Assembly (NCBI GenBank): GCA_963825305.1
Contig: CAWGTA010000008.1
Location: forward strand, 682,001 to 746,000
Source: PSRJ01 sp963825305
Lineage (GTDB): Bacteria > Acidobacteriota > Terriglobia > Bryobacterales > Bryobacteraceae
DNA length: 64,000 nt
Reading direction: 5' to 3'
Part shown: positions 26,243 to 35,074 of the stretch, piece by piece
How positions within the stretch are numbered: the first letter of the stretch is position 1
Layout: every line of letters begins with the position of its first letter
The notes under the pieces: model-generated
Seen by the model: only the letters and a program-made list of their open reading frames with translations
Databases searched by the model: none
Told to the model about the DNA's origin: nothing
Translations under genes and position numbers: made by a program

Positions 26243-26339
26243 ACGATTCACCGTCCAAGTACAAGACTTATGCGCCCTCCAGTTACGGAGGCAAATTGGG
26301 AGGAATTTCTTCTAACTAAAGTTAAGCTGAGCGGCGGCG

Positions 26340-26921
26340 CTATGCAGTAGATCGGCGTATAGCGACCCGCAAAAGTCCGCTCATCACTGCAAGACCAATG
26401 AAAAAGCCAAGGCCCGAAGGCTCCGGAACCGGCGTCGTGGAAGGCGACCCGGCTTCAATCACCACAAGATCCGAATCTGCCGTAAGAAACGACCCAGAGG
26501 AAGGTATTAGTGTGGCTGTAACCGACGCATCTACGGTCTCGGTCCCACCCCCGTCCAATGACAGAGTTGTAGGAATCAATGTCGTGGTTAACACCGCCGA
26601 AGTGAATTGGTCGGAGTCTGCAAAAAGCCCGGTCGTGCCCGAGCCAGGACCAATGTCACCAAGTAGAATCGTTAGCGGCCCCGACGGTCCGAACAATTTC
26701 AACGTTGTATTCTGGAACGTAACGGCAGTGACCACCGGAAAATCCGGGGGCAAGTCCGACGTCCCTGTAAAATTTGAGATCGTGAATTGGTCGTTGATAC
26801 CAGCGATCACGGAGTCATAACTAAGTATCCCGAGACTCATTACGTCGGCGCTCGCCGGCCGGCAAACCCCGAGGAACAGTCCGAGAGCGCACAACGCAGC
26901 TTTTATTACGACCCGATTCAT
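26340..26921 (-). CDS. PEP-CTERM sorted exported protein
   Basis: A 193-residue secreted protein. Signal peptide at the N-terminus (LCALGLFLGVCRPASA), a beta-rich Ser/Thr/Gly-rich middle with no recognised domain, and a classic PEP-CTERM end: VPEPSGLGFF, a hydrophobic helix and the basic tail RVAIRRS. Such proteins are cleaved and anchored by an exosortase, and in many bacteria go with exopolysaccharide production. No exosortase gene is in the window. It lies between the giant repeat gene and the csm genes, all on the minus strand, but with its own gaps on both sides. Confidence 0.85.
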   Translation of the reverse strand: MNRVVIKAALCALGLFLGVCRPASADVMSLGILSYDSVIAGINDQFTISNFTGTSDLPPDFPVVTAVTFQNTTLKLFGPSGPLTILLGDIGPGSGTTGLFADSDQFTSAVLTTTLIPTTLSLDGGGTETVDASVTATLIPSSGSFLTADSDLVVIEAGSPSTTPVPEPSGLGFFIGLAVMSGLLRVAIRRSTA

Positions 26922-27093
26922 GGCGCCGATCTACCCCAATCGGTCCGGCGGATGGTACTTTACTTACGCCGACAGACTCTGGTTAGTATATGACGGAAGA
27001 TCCGTACCGAAATTGCCTTTCTTCGATTCTGCCTTCCGGAATAGTACTGGTACTACGGCCGTGAATGTGTTGATCACTCAGTCGCCAGCCGGA

Positions 27094-28243
27094 TTACTCC
27101 ACACGTAACTCAGCCCACCCGGGCAGCGTCGCGGGCCGGTTGTTCAAAAAAACAATCCGACGCGTTTTCGGAAACGGCAGGTTCGTGGAGAGCGCCCGGT
27201 TATACAACGTGAACTGCTCGAGGATCTTGCGGTACTCGGGATTGGTGGTGTCCAGCCAGGAACTCTTGGCCAGCAGGCCGCCGCCCCAGCCGAGTGCGAG
27301 CAGGCAGGAACCGTTCTGGCGGGCCTGGGCCAGACGCTGCTCCAGTTCTTCCAGGCTCTTGTCGAGCAGGCCAAGGCCGGCCGTCGCCGCATAGTTGCGC
27401 TGCGCAGTCAGCAGGCCTGCGGCGTAGATGTTGGCAGCTTCGAAGATCTTCGAGCGGTCGAATGATTCGGGCCAGCGCAGCGCGCGCCGCACCTCCGGCT
27501 GGAGGAAGAAATTCTTCTCGGCCCAATTGCCTTCGAAGACCGAGCCCGGCGCCGCCATCTCGGCAAAAGTCGGTGTGCTCTCTTCCGGGCGCGCGCCATC
27601 CACGGCGCCGCGGGGGCTCTGCTTCCAGCCAAGCGCGTACTGGTTGCCGCGCGGCTGCAGCGTGGAGGTGCGCAGCAGATACACCTTGAAATTGGTACGC
27701 GTCGACCGTATTGGAATCGCCGGCACCGACGAATCGCATACGGTTGGAACCGGAAGGACCGAGCGCCTGCTCTTCCGACCATCTCCGCCGGCCGGCGCGG
27801 CACGCGATCGCCCGACACTCGGTCCAGCACGCCTTGCAGCATTCCCTCGCGCCAGTTGGCGAACAGCATTCCGGTGCGCAACGCGCCCTTGATCGGCGCA
27901 GCCCGGCAGATAGGGTCCCGACGCGCCGGCCGCGAACGTGGGGATGTGCAGGCTCTCGCCCATGGCCCGGTTCCAGTAGGCCGGCATAGGCCGCGTTTTC
28001 GAACGGAATGCGGCGGCCGGCGAAGTTCTGGGCAAAGCCGCCCCACGACGCGAAATCCAGCTTGTCGGCCTTCTTCAGTTGCGCCAGGTAGCCATCCAGC
28101 CGCGGACCTTTGGCCAGCAGGCGGAAGATGCGCCACTGGTCGAGCACATTGACGTGGTCCTTCCAGACCATGTAGTCGATGGGCGACAGCTTGCGCCCAT
28201 CACCAACCAGCAGCGGGGTAAGGCATGTGAGCCGGTAGCTCAT
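27094..28243 (-). CDS. csm5: Type III-A CRISPR protein Csm5 (RAMP), multiple frameshifts
   Basis: Caps the 3' side of the crRNA in the Csm effector complex. The N-terminus (MSYRLTCLTPLLVGDGRKLS) and the Gly-rich loop segment IKGALRTGMLFANW are typical of Csm5, as is the order after csm4. The reading frame changes near 27982, 27900, 27780 and 27695; joined, the protein is about 380 residues with no stop in the parts I followed. The start ATG overlaps the csm4 stop by one base (TGATG). No cas6, array or effector gene follows; the next gene is the PEP-CTERM gene. Whether the frameshifts are real decay or sequence error is open. Confidence 0.8.
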
Positions 28244-29292
28244 CAGCTCACCTCGGGCAGCGGAATGGCGAGGGCGAAGCCTGCGCGGAATACGGGATGT
28301 GCGAAGCCATCGGGAGCGACATCGGGGGCAGCGCCGCGCAGCGCGGATGCCGCGTACAGCACCGAACCTTCGCTCACCATATTCACGTGCTTCTTCAACT
28401 CGCCCCAGCGCGCTGGGCTTTCCACCCGGCCGCCGCGTTCGAGCACCGTGTAGTTCCCGCGGTCCCAATCCACCGCATCGGCCGCCGCCGGGCGAGAACA
28501 GCGAGAGGAGCCACTGTGGATGCGACGCCATTGGCAGCGGCGCTCGGGAGCGGACGGCTTCCGGCGCCGGTTCCGCGGAAGACGGGTCGAGGATCATCTC
28601 CGGCAACGTGCCCTCGCTGAACTTCGGCTCTTCGGATCGGCCCCAGCCGCGCGACCGCTCGCCGCCGAATCCGGAATCGGCCAGCAGGCGGAACGCGGTC
28701 TTCAACGGATCGATCCAGTGGGCGCGCGCGTCATCGTCCGCAAACGAGACCATAGCCCAGAGTCCGGCGCCTGGACGGAATTCGATACATGCCGTGGAAT
28801 GGCGCTCGGCGGCGCCCGTCAGGCGGTCGAGCGCGGCGTTGGAGCGAACCCCTGTGCGCCAAGGTCCGGGGCGACCTGTCGGCAGCAGGCAACCACTGAT
28901 GCCGTCCACGGCCCACTGGTTCTCATCCAGCGGTTGCCCGGCCAGCAGAACACGCACCAGACCCAGCGGCACAAACCGCGCGCTCTTCCACCGCACACTG
29001 CGCCGCCAACAGCGCTGGGGAAGAAGGCGGCCAGATAGTGCGCGGCGGAACCACGTAAGCCACTTCATCCACCAACGGAAAGCAAGAGCTGAAGCACACA
29101 GCCGGCGAGCCGTTGCGCGCCGTAGCATCAAGCCACTCGTCGAGCAGCCCGAGACGCACCAGCGCCGAAGTGACGGCGGAGTACAAGGAATCGCTGTGGT
29201 AGATCGTGTCCACCTGGTTCCGTGCGCCTGAATCCGGACCGATGCGCCACGGACCGGTGGGACGAAGGTTGACGGCTAGAACCGGGATTCAT
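28243..29292 (-). CDS. csm4: Type III-A CRISPR protein Csm4 (RAMP), three frameshifts
   Basis: Binds the 5' tag of the crRNA and contacts Cas10. Starts at an ATG overlapping the csm3 stop (TAATG). A one-base change near 29286 then opens the frame that reads LAVNLRPTGPWRIG and DTIYHSDSLYSAVTSALVR, the Csm4 N-terminus. A second shift near 29035 leads into SARFVPLGLVRVLLAGQPL, and the Gly-rich segment GFGGERSRGWGRSEEP follows. A third shift near 28500 opens the C-terminal part DWDRGNYTVLERGG. About 348 residues when joined. Confidence 0.8.
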
Positions 29293-30129
29293 TACTCCTC
29301 GCGCAGAAAAGCGAAGGCCGATTCGTTCACCGCCGTCTGGATCGCGCCAAGCGTTGCGCCGGCGGCAATTTCCTTTTCGGGGGCGCCCGTGGCGTAGTAA
29401 TTCCTGCCGCGCCACACCAGGCGCAAGCCGGCGAAGCTCACGCGGCCGCTGCCCCGCGAGCCGCCGCCGCCGAGGGTGTCGTCTTCCAGCAGGCGCAGGC
29501 CTTCGAGCACGTTCAGGAACAGCGGCGCGTCCTCTTCGCAGAGCACATCCATCACCAGGCGCGCACGGAAGCGGGCGCCGGCGGGGACGCGCTCAAGCGT
29601 ACGCGGATTGGCCTGCGAGGTGATGCGGTCAATGGCGTTCTCGCTCTTAACTTCGGTCAGCTCGTCGTCCAGGTTCTCGCGCATCTGCGCCGTGATGCTA
29701 TCGGGATCGAGCGGGGCATCGAACACCGCCAGCCGCGCCGGGCGTGGCTTGCGTGGTCTCCAGGGTTTCGCCCTGCACGCGATCCATGCGGCCAGGATTG
29801 CGGCCGAACAGCAGGCAGATTTCGTCGTCGGGGCGGTCGCTCTGATGGATGCGCACCTCCTGCCCCTTGCGGCGCGAAAGATACACCAGTTCGGCAGGCA
29901 CGGCCAGCCCCGAGGACTGTTCCAGCAGCGAGCGGATCTTGCCGCGCAGCGAACTGCCGGGTATGTACGGACGGCCGAAGGCGTCCTTGACCACGGGATT
30001 GTCGGAACCGCCGATTTCGAGCGAGCCTTTGCCCGCACCCACGTGCAGTCCGGTCTCGCAGCGCAGCTCGCCTTCGAGGATCAGCTTGCCGATGAGTTTC
30101 AATTCGGTTTGAGAGGTATGTGCGCTCAT
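29292..30129 (-). CDS. csm3: Type III-A CRISPR protein Csm3 (backbone RNase), one frameshift
   Basis: The repeated backbone subunit of the Csm complex; in the family it cuts target RNA at 6-nt steps. The N-terminal half reads LKLIGKLILEGELRCETGLH and LEIGGSDNPVVKDAFGRPYI. The aspartate in GGSDNP (residue 43, codon 30001-30003) matches the catalytic Asp33 of S. thermophilus Csm3. The Gly-rich loop IPGSSLRGKIRSLLE is intact. Near 29755 the frame shifts, and the C-terminal half continues with LTEVKSENAIDRITSQANPR and LLEDDTLGGGGSRGSGRV, both Csm3 signatures. About 278 residues when joined. Confidence 0.88.
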
Positions 30130-30132
30130 GCG

Positions 30133-30682
30133 TTACTCGTTGTAGGCCACAATGGCTTCGAAAAGATCTTTGAACCGGTCGTAACCGCGGTTGTCGTTCT
30201 TGCGCGTGACCTGCAGCAGCAGTTTCTCGAGCTGGTCGAGACTGCGCAGGCCATGGCGCGCGATGGTATAGGCGAGGCGGGCGCGCAGCATCACGAACTC
30301 GTGCTGACGCTCGTTTTCGGGCGCGCGCACGGCCCGGCGGACCGCGCTATACAGGCGCCGCAACTGGCTCTTGGTGCCGGAATCCATGTCGCGCATCCGG
30401 CTGACGATGGCGTGCGCCTGGTTATCCAGGTAGAGGCTGTCGCTGATCAGCTTTTCGAGCTCGATCTCCGGGCGGACCTTCGGGGCGGAACCGGTCGCGG
30501 TCTCCGCCGCCCCGCCGGTCTCCATGCGGTCCGCCGCGGTCTCCATGCGGTCCACCACGATCTCCGGGACCGCGGGGCCCTCCTTCGCGCGGACCTCGCC
30601 CTTCGCGCGGACCCTGGCCTTCGCGCGGCGGGCGGTTCTCGCGGTTCTGCGGCGGCGGCTGCTGCTGCTCTGGTTCTGCCAT
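30133..30682 (-). CDS. csm2: Type III-A small subunit Csm2 with Arg/Gly-rich N-terminal extension, one frameshift
   Basis: The C-terminal 115 residues are a helical Csm2: LEKLISDSLYLDNQAHAIVS, KSQLRRLYSAVRRAV and YDRFKDLFEAIVAYNE. Csm2 lines the target RNA in the complex. About 65 residues precede this core: low-complexity Gln/Pro, then EGQGPREGRGPREGG and two copies of GGPHGDR, ending GDRDRFRPE. This is a disordered, RG-rich, positively charged extension not expected in a family usually of about 120-150 residues. The extension and the core lie in different frames; the shift is near 30475. The gene starts 5 nt after the cas10 stop and ends 4 nt before csm3. Confidence 0.82.
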
Positions 30683-30686
30683 GTGC

Positions 30687-32149
30687 TTATCCTTCGGTGA
30701 CTAATCGGGCCCACTCCAGGGCCACCAAACCCGCGGGCCGCAGCTTCACTTCGGCCGACTTGCGTCCCAACAGTTCATTGATCAGGTGCGCCCGCAGTTT
30801 CTGAAACTCGCGGTCGCGGGTGCCGCTCAGGACCCGGTTGAAACGCCGCTGGAAGCGCCAGGTCCGCTGCACGTCGGCGCCCGATTCCCCGTAGGCCTCG
30901 TGCCGGTAGAAACTGCGCAGTTGGTACAGGAACTGCCGCGACATGCGGAAGTCGTGGATGAGGCGCGTGACCGTGTCCTTCAGTTCCGCGGCGTCGTTGA
31001 GGTGCCGCCATTCCAGAATCCGCCCCAGCAGGTAGATGCAGTCCTTGTCGGCGGCCTTCGCCAGGTCGAGATTGCGGCCCGCCTCCTGGTAGATGGAGGC
31101 CAGCGGGTAATAGGTCTCGGGCGCCAGCGCGATGGCCATCGAGATGGTCTTGCCTTCCGCGCCGGGATACTCTTTCAGGTTCTCTTCCGTGAAGCGGTGG
31201 AACAGGCGCTGCACTTCGCGCGCCAGCCCGATGAGCGCATCCCAGGAGCCATAGACCGCGAAATCGTCGCCGCCGCAGATAGAGAATGCTGGCCTTGCGC
31301 CAGAACTCCGGCATGGAGCACAGCACTTCCAGTTCGCCCGCGAAGAACTGCTTGTAGAGCACCGAGAGCGGCACGTGCTCCTCGATGCTGTGCACGCCGG
31401 CGAAGGCGCAGCCCGAAGTTGTCCACGTCGCCGCGCAACACGCCCCAGATGGAGCGGCCCTGCGCGCGGCGCGCCAGCGACTGCACTGGCGCGGCGGTCT
31501 TGCCGTCGTCGGAAGGCGCGGCGTGGCGCGCCACCATGATCGCAGTCGGGCGAAAGATTGGAGCTGAGATTCCAGGTGTGCTTTCCGTCCCCAGGCGTCA
31601 CTTTGCCGGGGTTCTCCGGCGACCAGCCGACGCGCGACGCTTCCCGCACCTTGGCCCCCAACTCGCGCGCGAAGTAGGCATCGGCTTCGGCGCTCGAGGC
31701 CTTCGAGAAGGGCGTGAAAGGCGGCCGCGCCGGTGCGCCGCCAGGGGCGTGTGCTGCTTCCGCTGCAGTTCGTCGTTGAGGCGCTTGCGGATCACGGCCC
31801 AGTCGCCGAGGTTATCGGTAACTCCCCAAACCAGCTTGGCGTGTCCCGAACTCAGTTCGACGATCTGGCGGGCCGCCGCCACCAGAAAGTTTTCCGCGGA
31901 TTCGCGCGCCTCGCCCGGAAGCACCACTAGGAACTGGCCGCCGCCGCTCGATCCTAGCAAGATCCGCGCCAGTCCGAGCTCTGCCAGGAGCGCGCGCGGT
32001 AGTACTTCGCACAGGAGGGTGATCCACTGCGAGCGCCCGGCCAGCAAATCTTCGCCGGCCGAACGCGCAGAACGTCCCTCGGCGGAACCGGCCAACAGGA
32101 ACTCTTCTGTGCCCAGGATTTTGCCTTGCAGCAGGATCTGTTCGGGCAT
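30687..32149 (-). CDS. csm1: Cas10/Csm1, GGDD present, HD nuclease domain absent, four frameshifts
   Basis: Large subunit of the type III-A complex, which in the family makes cyclic oligoadenylate when target RNA binds. The N-terminus enters directly into the first Palm domain (GTEEFLLAGSAEGRSA, LLAGRSQWITLLCEVL, ILLGSSGGGQFLVVLPG). The second Palm domain has LRGDVDNFG and the synthase motif GGDD (codons 31263-31274), then KTISMAIALAPE and a helical C-terminal domain. The usual N-terminal HD domain (ssDNase) and a Zn-binding CxxC pair are not visible, and only 74 bp separate the start from the divergent gene. Frames change near 31720, 31545, 31400 and 31285. Joined length is about 486 residues against 750 or more in typical Csm1. 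The ATG at 32149 has an AAAAGG site upstream. Confidence 0.82.
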
Positions 32150-32223
32150 CGAAGCCTTTTGGGAAACCCTCACTGTATCACAGATTCCTGAGAATATAGC
32201 TGCACCGCAAGGACTTCGATGAT

Positions 32224-32640
32224 ATGCGCAGTCTCAACATGATAGCGGCCATTCTGCTGGCCGCGGCGGCCGGTTGGTCCGCGGGAACCCCTGCCGTTTC
32301 TCCCAAACCTTCGAGCACGAAAGCCTCCGCGGCGCGAGCCAAACCCGATGCGGAAATCGAAAGAGAGATCCGCGCCAAGTTCGCCAAGTCGAAGATCAAC
32401 CAGGACAAGTTTCAAGTGCACGTGCAGGGCGGCGTGGCACACATCGAAGGAAAGACCAACGTCATCCAGCACAAAGGCGTGGCCACGCGCCTGGCGAAAG
32501 GAGCCGGTGCGGTGGCCGTCGCGAACCAGATCCAGATCAGCGACGCGGCCCGTGAGAAGGCGGCTCAGAATCTGGAATCAGGCCGCCGGCGCGCGCAGAT
32601 CAAGCGCGGCGATGCTCGCTCCGAAGTCGCCACGCACTAG
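32224..32640 (+). CDS. Exported BON-domain protein
   Basis: A 138-residue protein. A signal peptide (MIAAILLAAAAGWSAG) is followed by a Ser/Thr/Ala linker and one BON domain (DAEIEREIRAKFAKSKI, VHVQGGVAHIEGKTNVIQHK, VANQIQIS). BON domains bind phospholipids or the envelope, as in OsmY. The C-terminus is basic (GRRRAQIKRG). It is divergent from cas10 with 74 bp between them, so the two promoters share this gap. Confidence 0.82.
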   Translation: MRSLNMIAAILLAAAAGWSAGTPAVSPKPSSTKASAARAKPDAEIEREIRAKFAKSKINQDKFQVHVQGGVAHIEGKTNVIQHKGVATRLAKGAGAVAVANQIQISDAAREKAAQNLESGRRRAQIKRGDARSEVATH

Positions 32641-32654
32641 AGCCCCTGATCCCC

Positions 32655-32723
32655 TGTGGGGCAGACGATCGGCTTCCGTCGTCTGCCGGGAAACCACAGG
32701 CAACGATGTGCCGTCTGCCCCAC
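32655..32723. repeat. GTGGGGC...GCCCCAC palindromic repeat, copy 4
   Basis: A 69-bp element TGTGGGGCAGACGATC ... GCCGTCTGCCCCAC. Its left half pairs internally (GCAGACGA / TCGTCTGC) and with the end. It lies between the BON and PpiC genes, about 50 bp 5' of the PpiC start. Confidence 0.75.
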
Positions 32724-32774
32724 GGAAAGCAGAAGGTTCGCCCATGATAAACTGAGGGCAAACCGTACAAACCC

Positions 32775-33677
32775 ATGAAAGCCCTCAGCCTGTTCGCGTT
32801 TGCCTGCGCTGTTCTTGCGGCTCAAACCGCCCCGCCCCCGCTGTCGATTCCTGATCTTCCCGGCGATACGGTGATTGCCATCTTCGACGACGGGGTCAAG
32901 TTCACGATGGGCGATTTCCGCAACCTCTTTGCCGCCCTCCCGAGCAACCAGCAAGCCATGGTTCAGAATCGCAAGGAGTTTCTGGAGCAATACGCATTCA
33001 TGCGCAAATTGGCCCAGCTGGCCGTAGCCGACAAACTCGATCAGCAGAGCCCGAATAAAGAGGCAATCGACTTTAACCGCATGTTCCTCCTGAGCCAGAT
33101 AAAACTGCAGGCGGAGAATATGAAGACGGTCGTGAACGAAGACGACGTAAAGAAATATTACGAAGCCAACAAGAGCCAATATCAACAAGTCCGAGTTAAG
33201 GCGATCTACATTGCGTTCAGCAAGGCATTGGCGTCCCAGGCAAGCAATGGAAAGAAGGTACTGACCGAAGACGAAGCCCGCGCCAAGGCGCAGAAGCTGG
33301 TCGCCGATGCGCGCGCCGGCGCGGATTTCGCGAAACTGGTCCGGGAAAATTCGGACGATGCCGACTCGCGCGCCAAGGACGGCGATTTTCCCACGCTCCA
33401 CCCTTCCGATACGATACCGGAACCCATCAAATTAGCTGTGTTCACGCTGAAACAAGGCGAGGTGAGTGAGCCGGTCGCACAACCCAACGGGTTCTATGTG
33501 TTTCGCGCCGAAGAGGTCACCAGCCGTTCTTTGGCAGAGGTCCATGGGGAGATCTATACCGCCATCCAGCAGGAATACTCCCGCAAATGGATGCAAGCCA
33601 CTCACGATTCCGTGAAGGTACAGTTTCCCAGCGCGGAATTTCTGGGCGAAGCGAAGCCGCCGGCCGCCGGAAAATAG
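32775..33677 (+). CDS. Peptidyl-prolyl isomerase, PpiC/SurA (parvulin) type
   Basis: A 300-residue exported folding factor. The signal peptide is MKALSLFAFACAVLAAQTA. A SurA_N-like helical region follows (TVIAIFDDGVKFTMGDFRNL to about residue 150). The parvulin domain spans about residues 135-265, with VRVKAIYIAF, ADFAKLVRENSDDADSRAKDGDF and FTLKQGEVSEPVAQPNGFYV. It catalyses cis-trans proline isomerisation in the periplasm and may assist outer-membrane proteins. It stands alone behind a palindromic repeat. Confidence 0.88.
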   Translation: MKALSLFAFACAVLAAQTAPPPLSIPDLPGDTVIAIFDDGVKFTMGDFRNLFAALPSNQQAMVQNRKEFLEQYAFMRKLAQLAVADKLDQQSPNKEAIDFNRMFLLSQIKLQAENMKTVVNEDDVKKYYEANKSQYQQVRVKAIYIAFSKALASQASNGKKVLTEDEARAKAQKLVADARAGADFAKLVRENSDDADSRAKDGDFPTLHPSDTIPEPIKLAVFTLKQGEVSEPVAQPNGFYVFRAEEVTSRSLAEVHGEIYTAIQQEYSRKWMQATHDSVKVQFPSAEFLGEAKPPAAGK

Positions 33678-33793
33678 CGCCGGCCGCGAGTCACGCCACA
33701 CCATCGGGAATTTGCCGCTTAAAATGAGGAGCTTGCCTACGCGGGCGAGCCGATGAGGACCGTCCTGCTCATAGTCTGGAACTGAGGAGGAAT

Positions 33794-34255
33794 ATGGCTC
33801 CACAGACGCCCCAGACCCTGAGCATTCAAACCTGGACACAAACCGCCATGGACGCAACCAAAGCGATGGTGGCCCAAGAAGTGACGCTTCTAAACAACAA
33901 CCTGCAGACCCAATATCTGCAAGGGTTCAACAATTGGTCGCAGGCCGTGATTATGGGTACTATTCCCAACACCAATCCGCCCCAGCCGCCGAGCGGGTAT
34001 ACCGCACTCATGGGAGATGACGGATGGGCTTCCATCGGGAAGGCCGCTGCGCCGGTGTGCGCTGTACCGCCGATTCCCGCCGCACCACCGCCGTGGGTAC
34101 CGCTAGCGCTTCCCGAACCCGCCAACATTCGTAACGTACCCGCCGGGGACACCATGCCCGTGGGCTATATGCTAACCGCGCCGGACGGCAGCCGCTGGCA
34201 GAAACAAGGAAGCCCAACACCATTTGGAGTGGAATACTACTACGCCAGAATGTAA
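33794..34255 (+). CDS. Unknown small protein, 153 residues
   Basis: Not recognised. No signal peptide. The N-terminal half is helical and Gln/Thr-rich (IQTWTQTAMDATKAMVAQEV, LLNNNLQTQYLQGFNNW). The second half is Pro-rich (PPIPAAPPPWVPLALPEP) and ends with an Asp/Gly-Ser turn and aromatic strand (GYMLTAPDGSRW, GVEYYYARM). A strong AGGAGGAAT ribosome site eight bases ahead supports translation. It is convergent with the next gene, with a 9-bp gap. Confidence 0.6.
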   Translation: MAPQTPQTLSIQTWTQTAMDATKAMVAQEVTLLNNNLQTQYLQGFNNWSQAVIMGTIPNTNPPQPPSGYTALMGDDGWASIGKAAAPVCAVPPIPAAPPPWVPLALPEPANIRNVPAGDTMPVGYMLTAPDGSRWQKQGSPTPFGVEYYYARM

Positions 34256-34264
34256 GCGCCGCCC

Positions 34265-35035
34265 CTACTGGATGGCGACTTGAATCGGGATCACGTGGTT
34301 GGTCTGTTGGACTTGTATGCTGAGAATTCCGGGTCTGGCATTACTGTCGGCCCGGAACGTCACAACGGCTTTTTCTCCCGTCTTGAGATCCATACGGTCT
34401 ACCGTTACATTGACTCCCAGGATCGCGCCGACGATTGAGATGGTCATTACACCCGGGGCCTCGTTGGTGATGGTCACCCGATCGGACCCGCCGGGCTGGA
34501 GCGTGACGGCCTGCTTATCCGCCTTCACCTGCTCGGAGGCAGTTTTCAACACCTCCTCCGGGTTAGGCATCGTAATCTGCCCGGCAGGCACCCCTGGCCC
34601 GGGCTTCATCTTAAGGCCGAACGGCGTCATGCCCAACTGCGCCGGATCGACCCACCAATACCACTGACCATCCACCAGCTTCCAGTGGCTGGGTGTCGGC
34701 ACCGGAAACGGCTTGCCTTCGAACCCTGGAAATGGCAGGAACTGTTCGCAGGTAACAACCGCCTTCGCGCGGGTGTATCCATCCGAATAGGTGATGCTCT
34801 TGATCTCGAAGCTCAGATACTTGGTCTTGTTCCCGTTGTAGAAGAAGTCTTTGGTGTCTTCGGCAACGAGAGCCTCGGCTTGACGGAATTTGCCGTCGAC
34901 GTGATCCTGGTAGAATTCGGTGATGCGCGCACGCAACGCCTGATCCACATCTGCCGGTGGCTTGTTAAACAGATCGGCGGGCGTTTGCGCAAATCCCACC
35001 GCCACCCACAGGGAAAGCATCAGCAAACGGAGCAT
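34265..35035 (-). CDS. Exported protein with NTF2-like and Ig-like parts
   Basis: A 256-residue secreted protein. Signal peptide MLRLLMLSLWVAVGFAQ. Residues 20-130 have an NTF2/SnoaL-like look (ALRARITEFYQDHVDGKFRQ, EALVAEDTKDFFYNGNKTK, SHWKLVDGQWYWW). The C-terminal 90 residues are beta-rich (VTLQPGGSDRVTITNEAPG, DLKTGEKAVVTFRADSN, ILSIQVQQTNHVIPI), like a small Ig-type domain. Function unknown. Confidence 0.65.
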   Translation of the reverse strand: MLRLLMLSLWVAVGFAQTPADLFNKPPADVDQALRARITEFYQDHVDGKFRQAEALVAEDTKDFFYNGNKTKYLSFEIKSITYSDGYTRAKAVVTCEQFLPFPGFEGKPFPVPTPSHWKLVDGQWYWWVDPAQLGMTPFGLKMKPGPGVPAGQITMPNPEEVLKTASEQVKADKQAVTLQPGGSDRVTITNEAPGVMTISIVGAILGVNVTVDRMDLKTGEKAVVTFRADSNARPGILSIQVQQTNHVIPIQVAIQ

Positions 35036-35074
35036 ACTTTCAGTGTAGCGAAAGCGCGGTCCGGCCGGCGTGCG

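Noticed and set aside
26922..27093. CRISPR array downstream of csm5
   Set aside because: The 172-bp gap has no repeated 25-40 bp unit.
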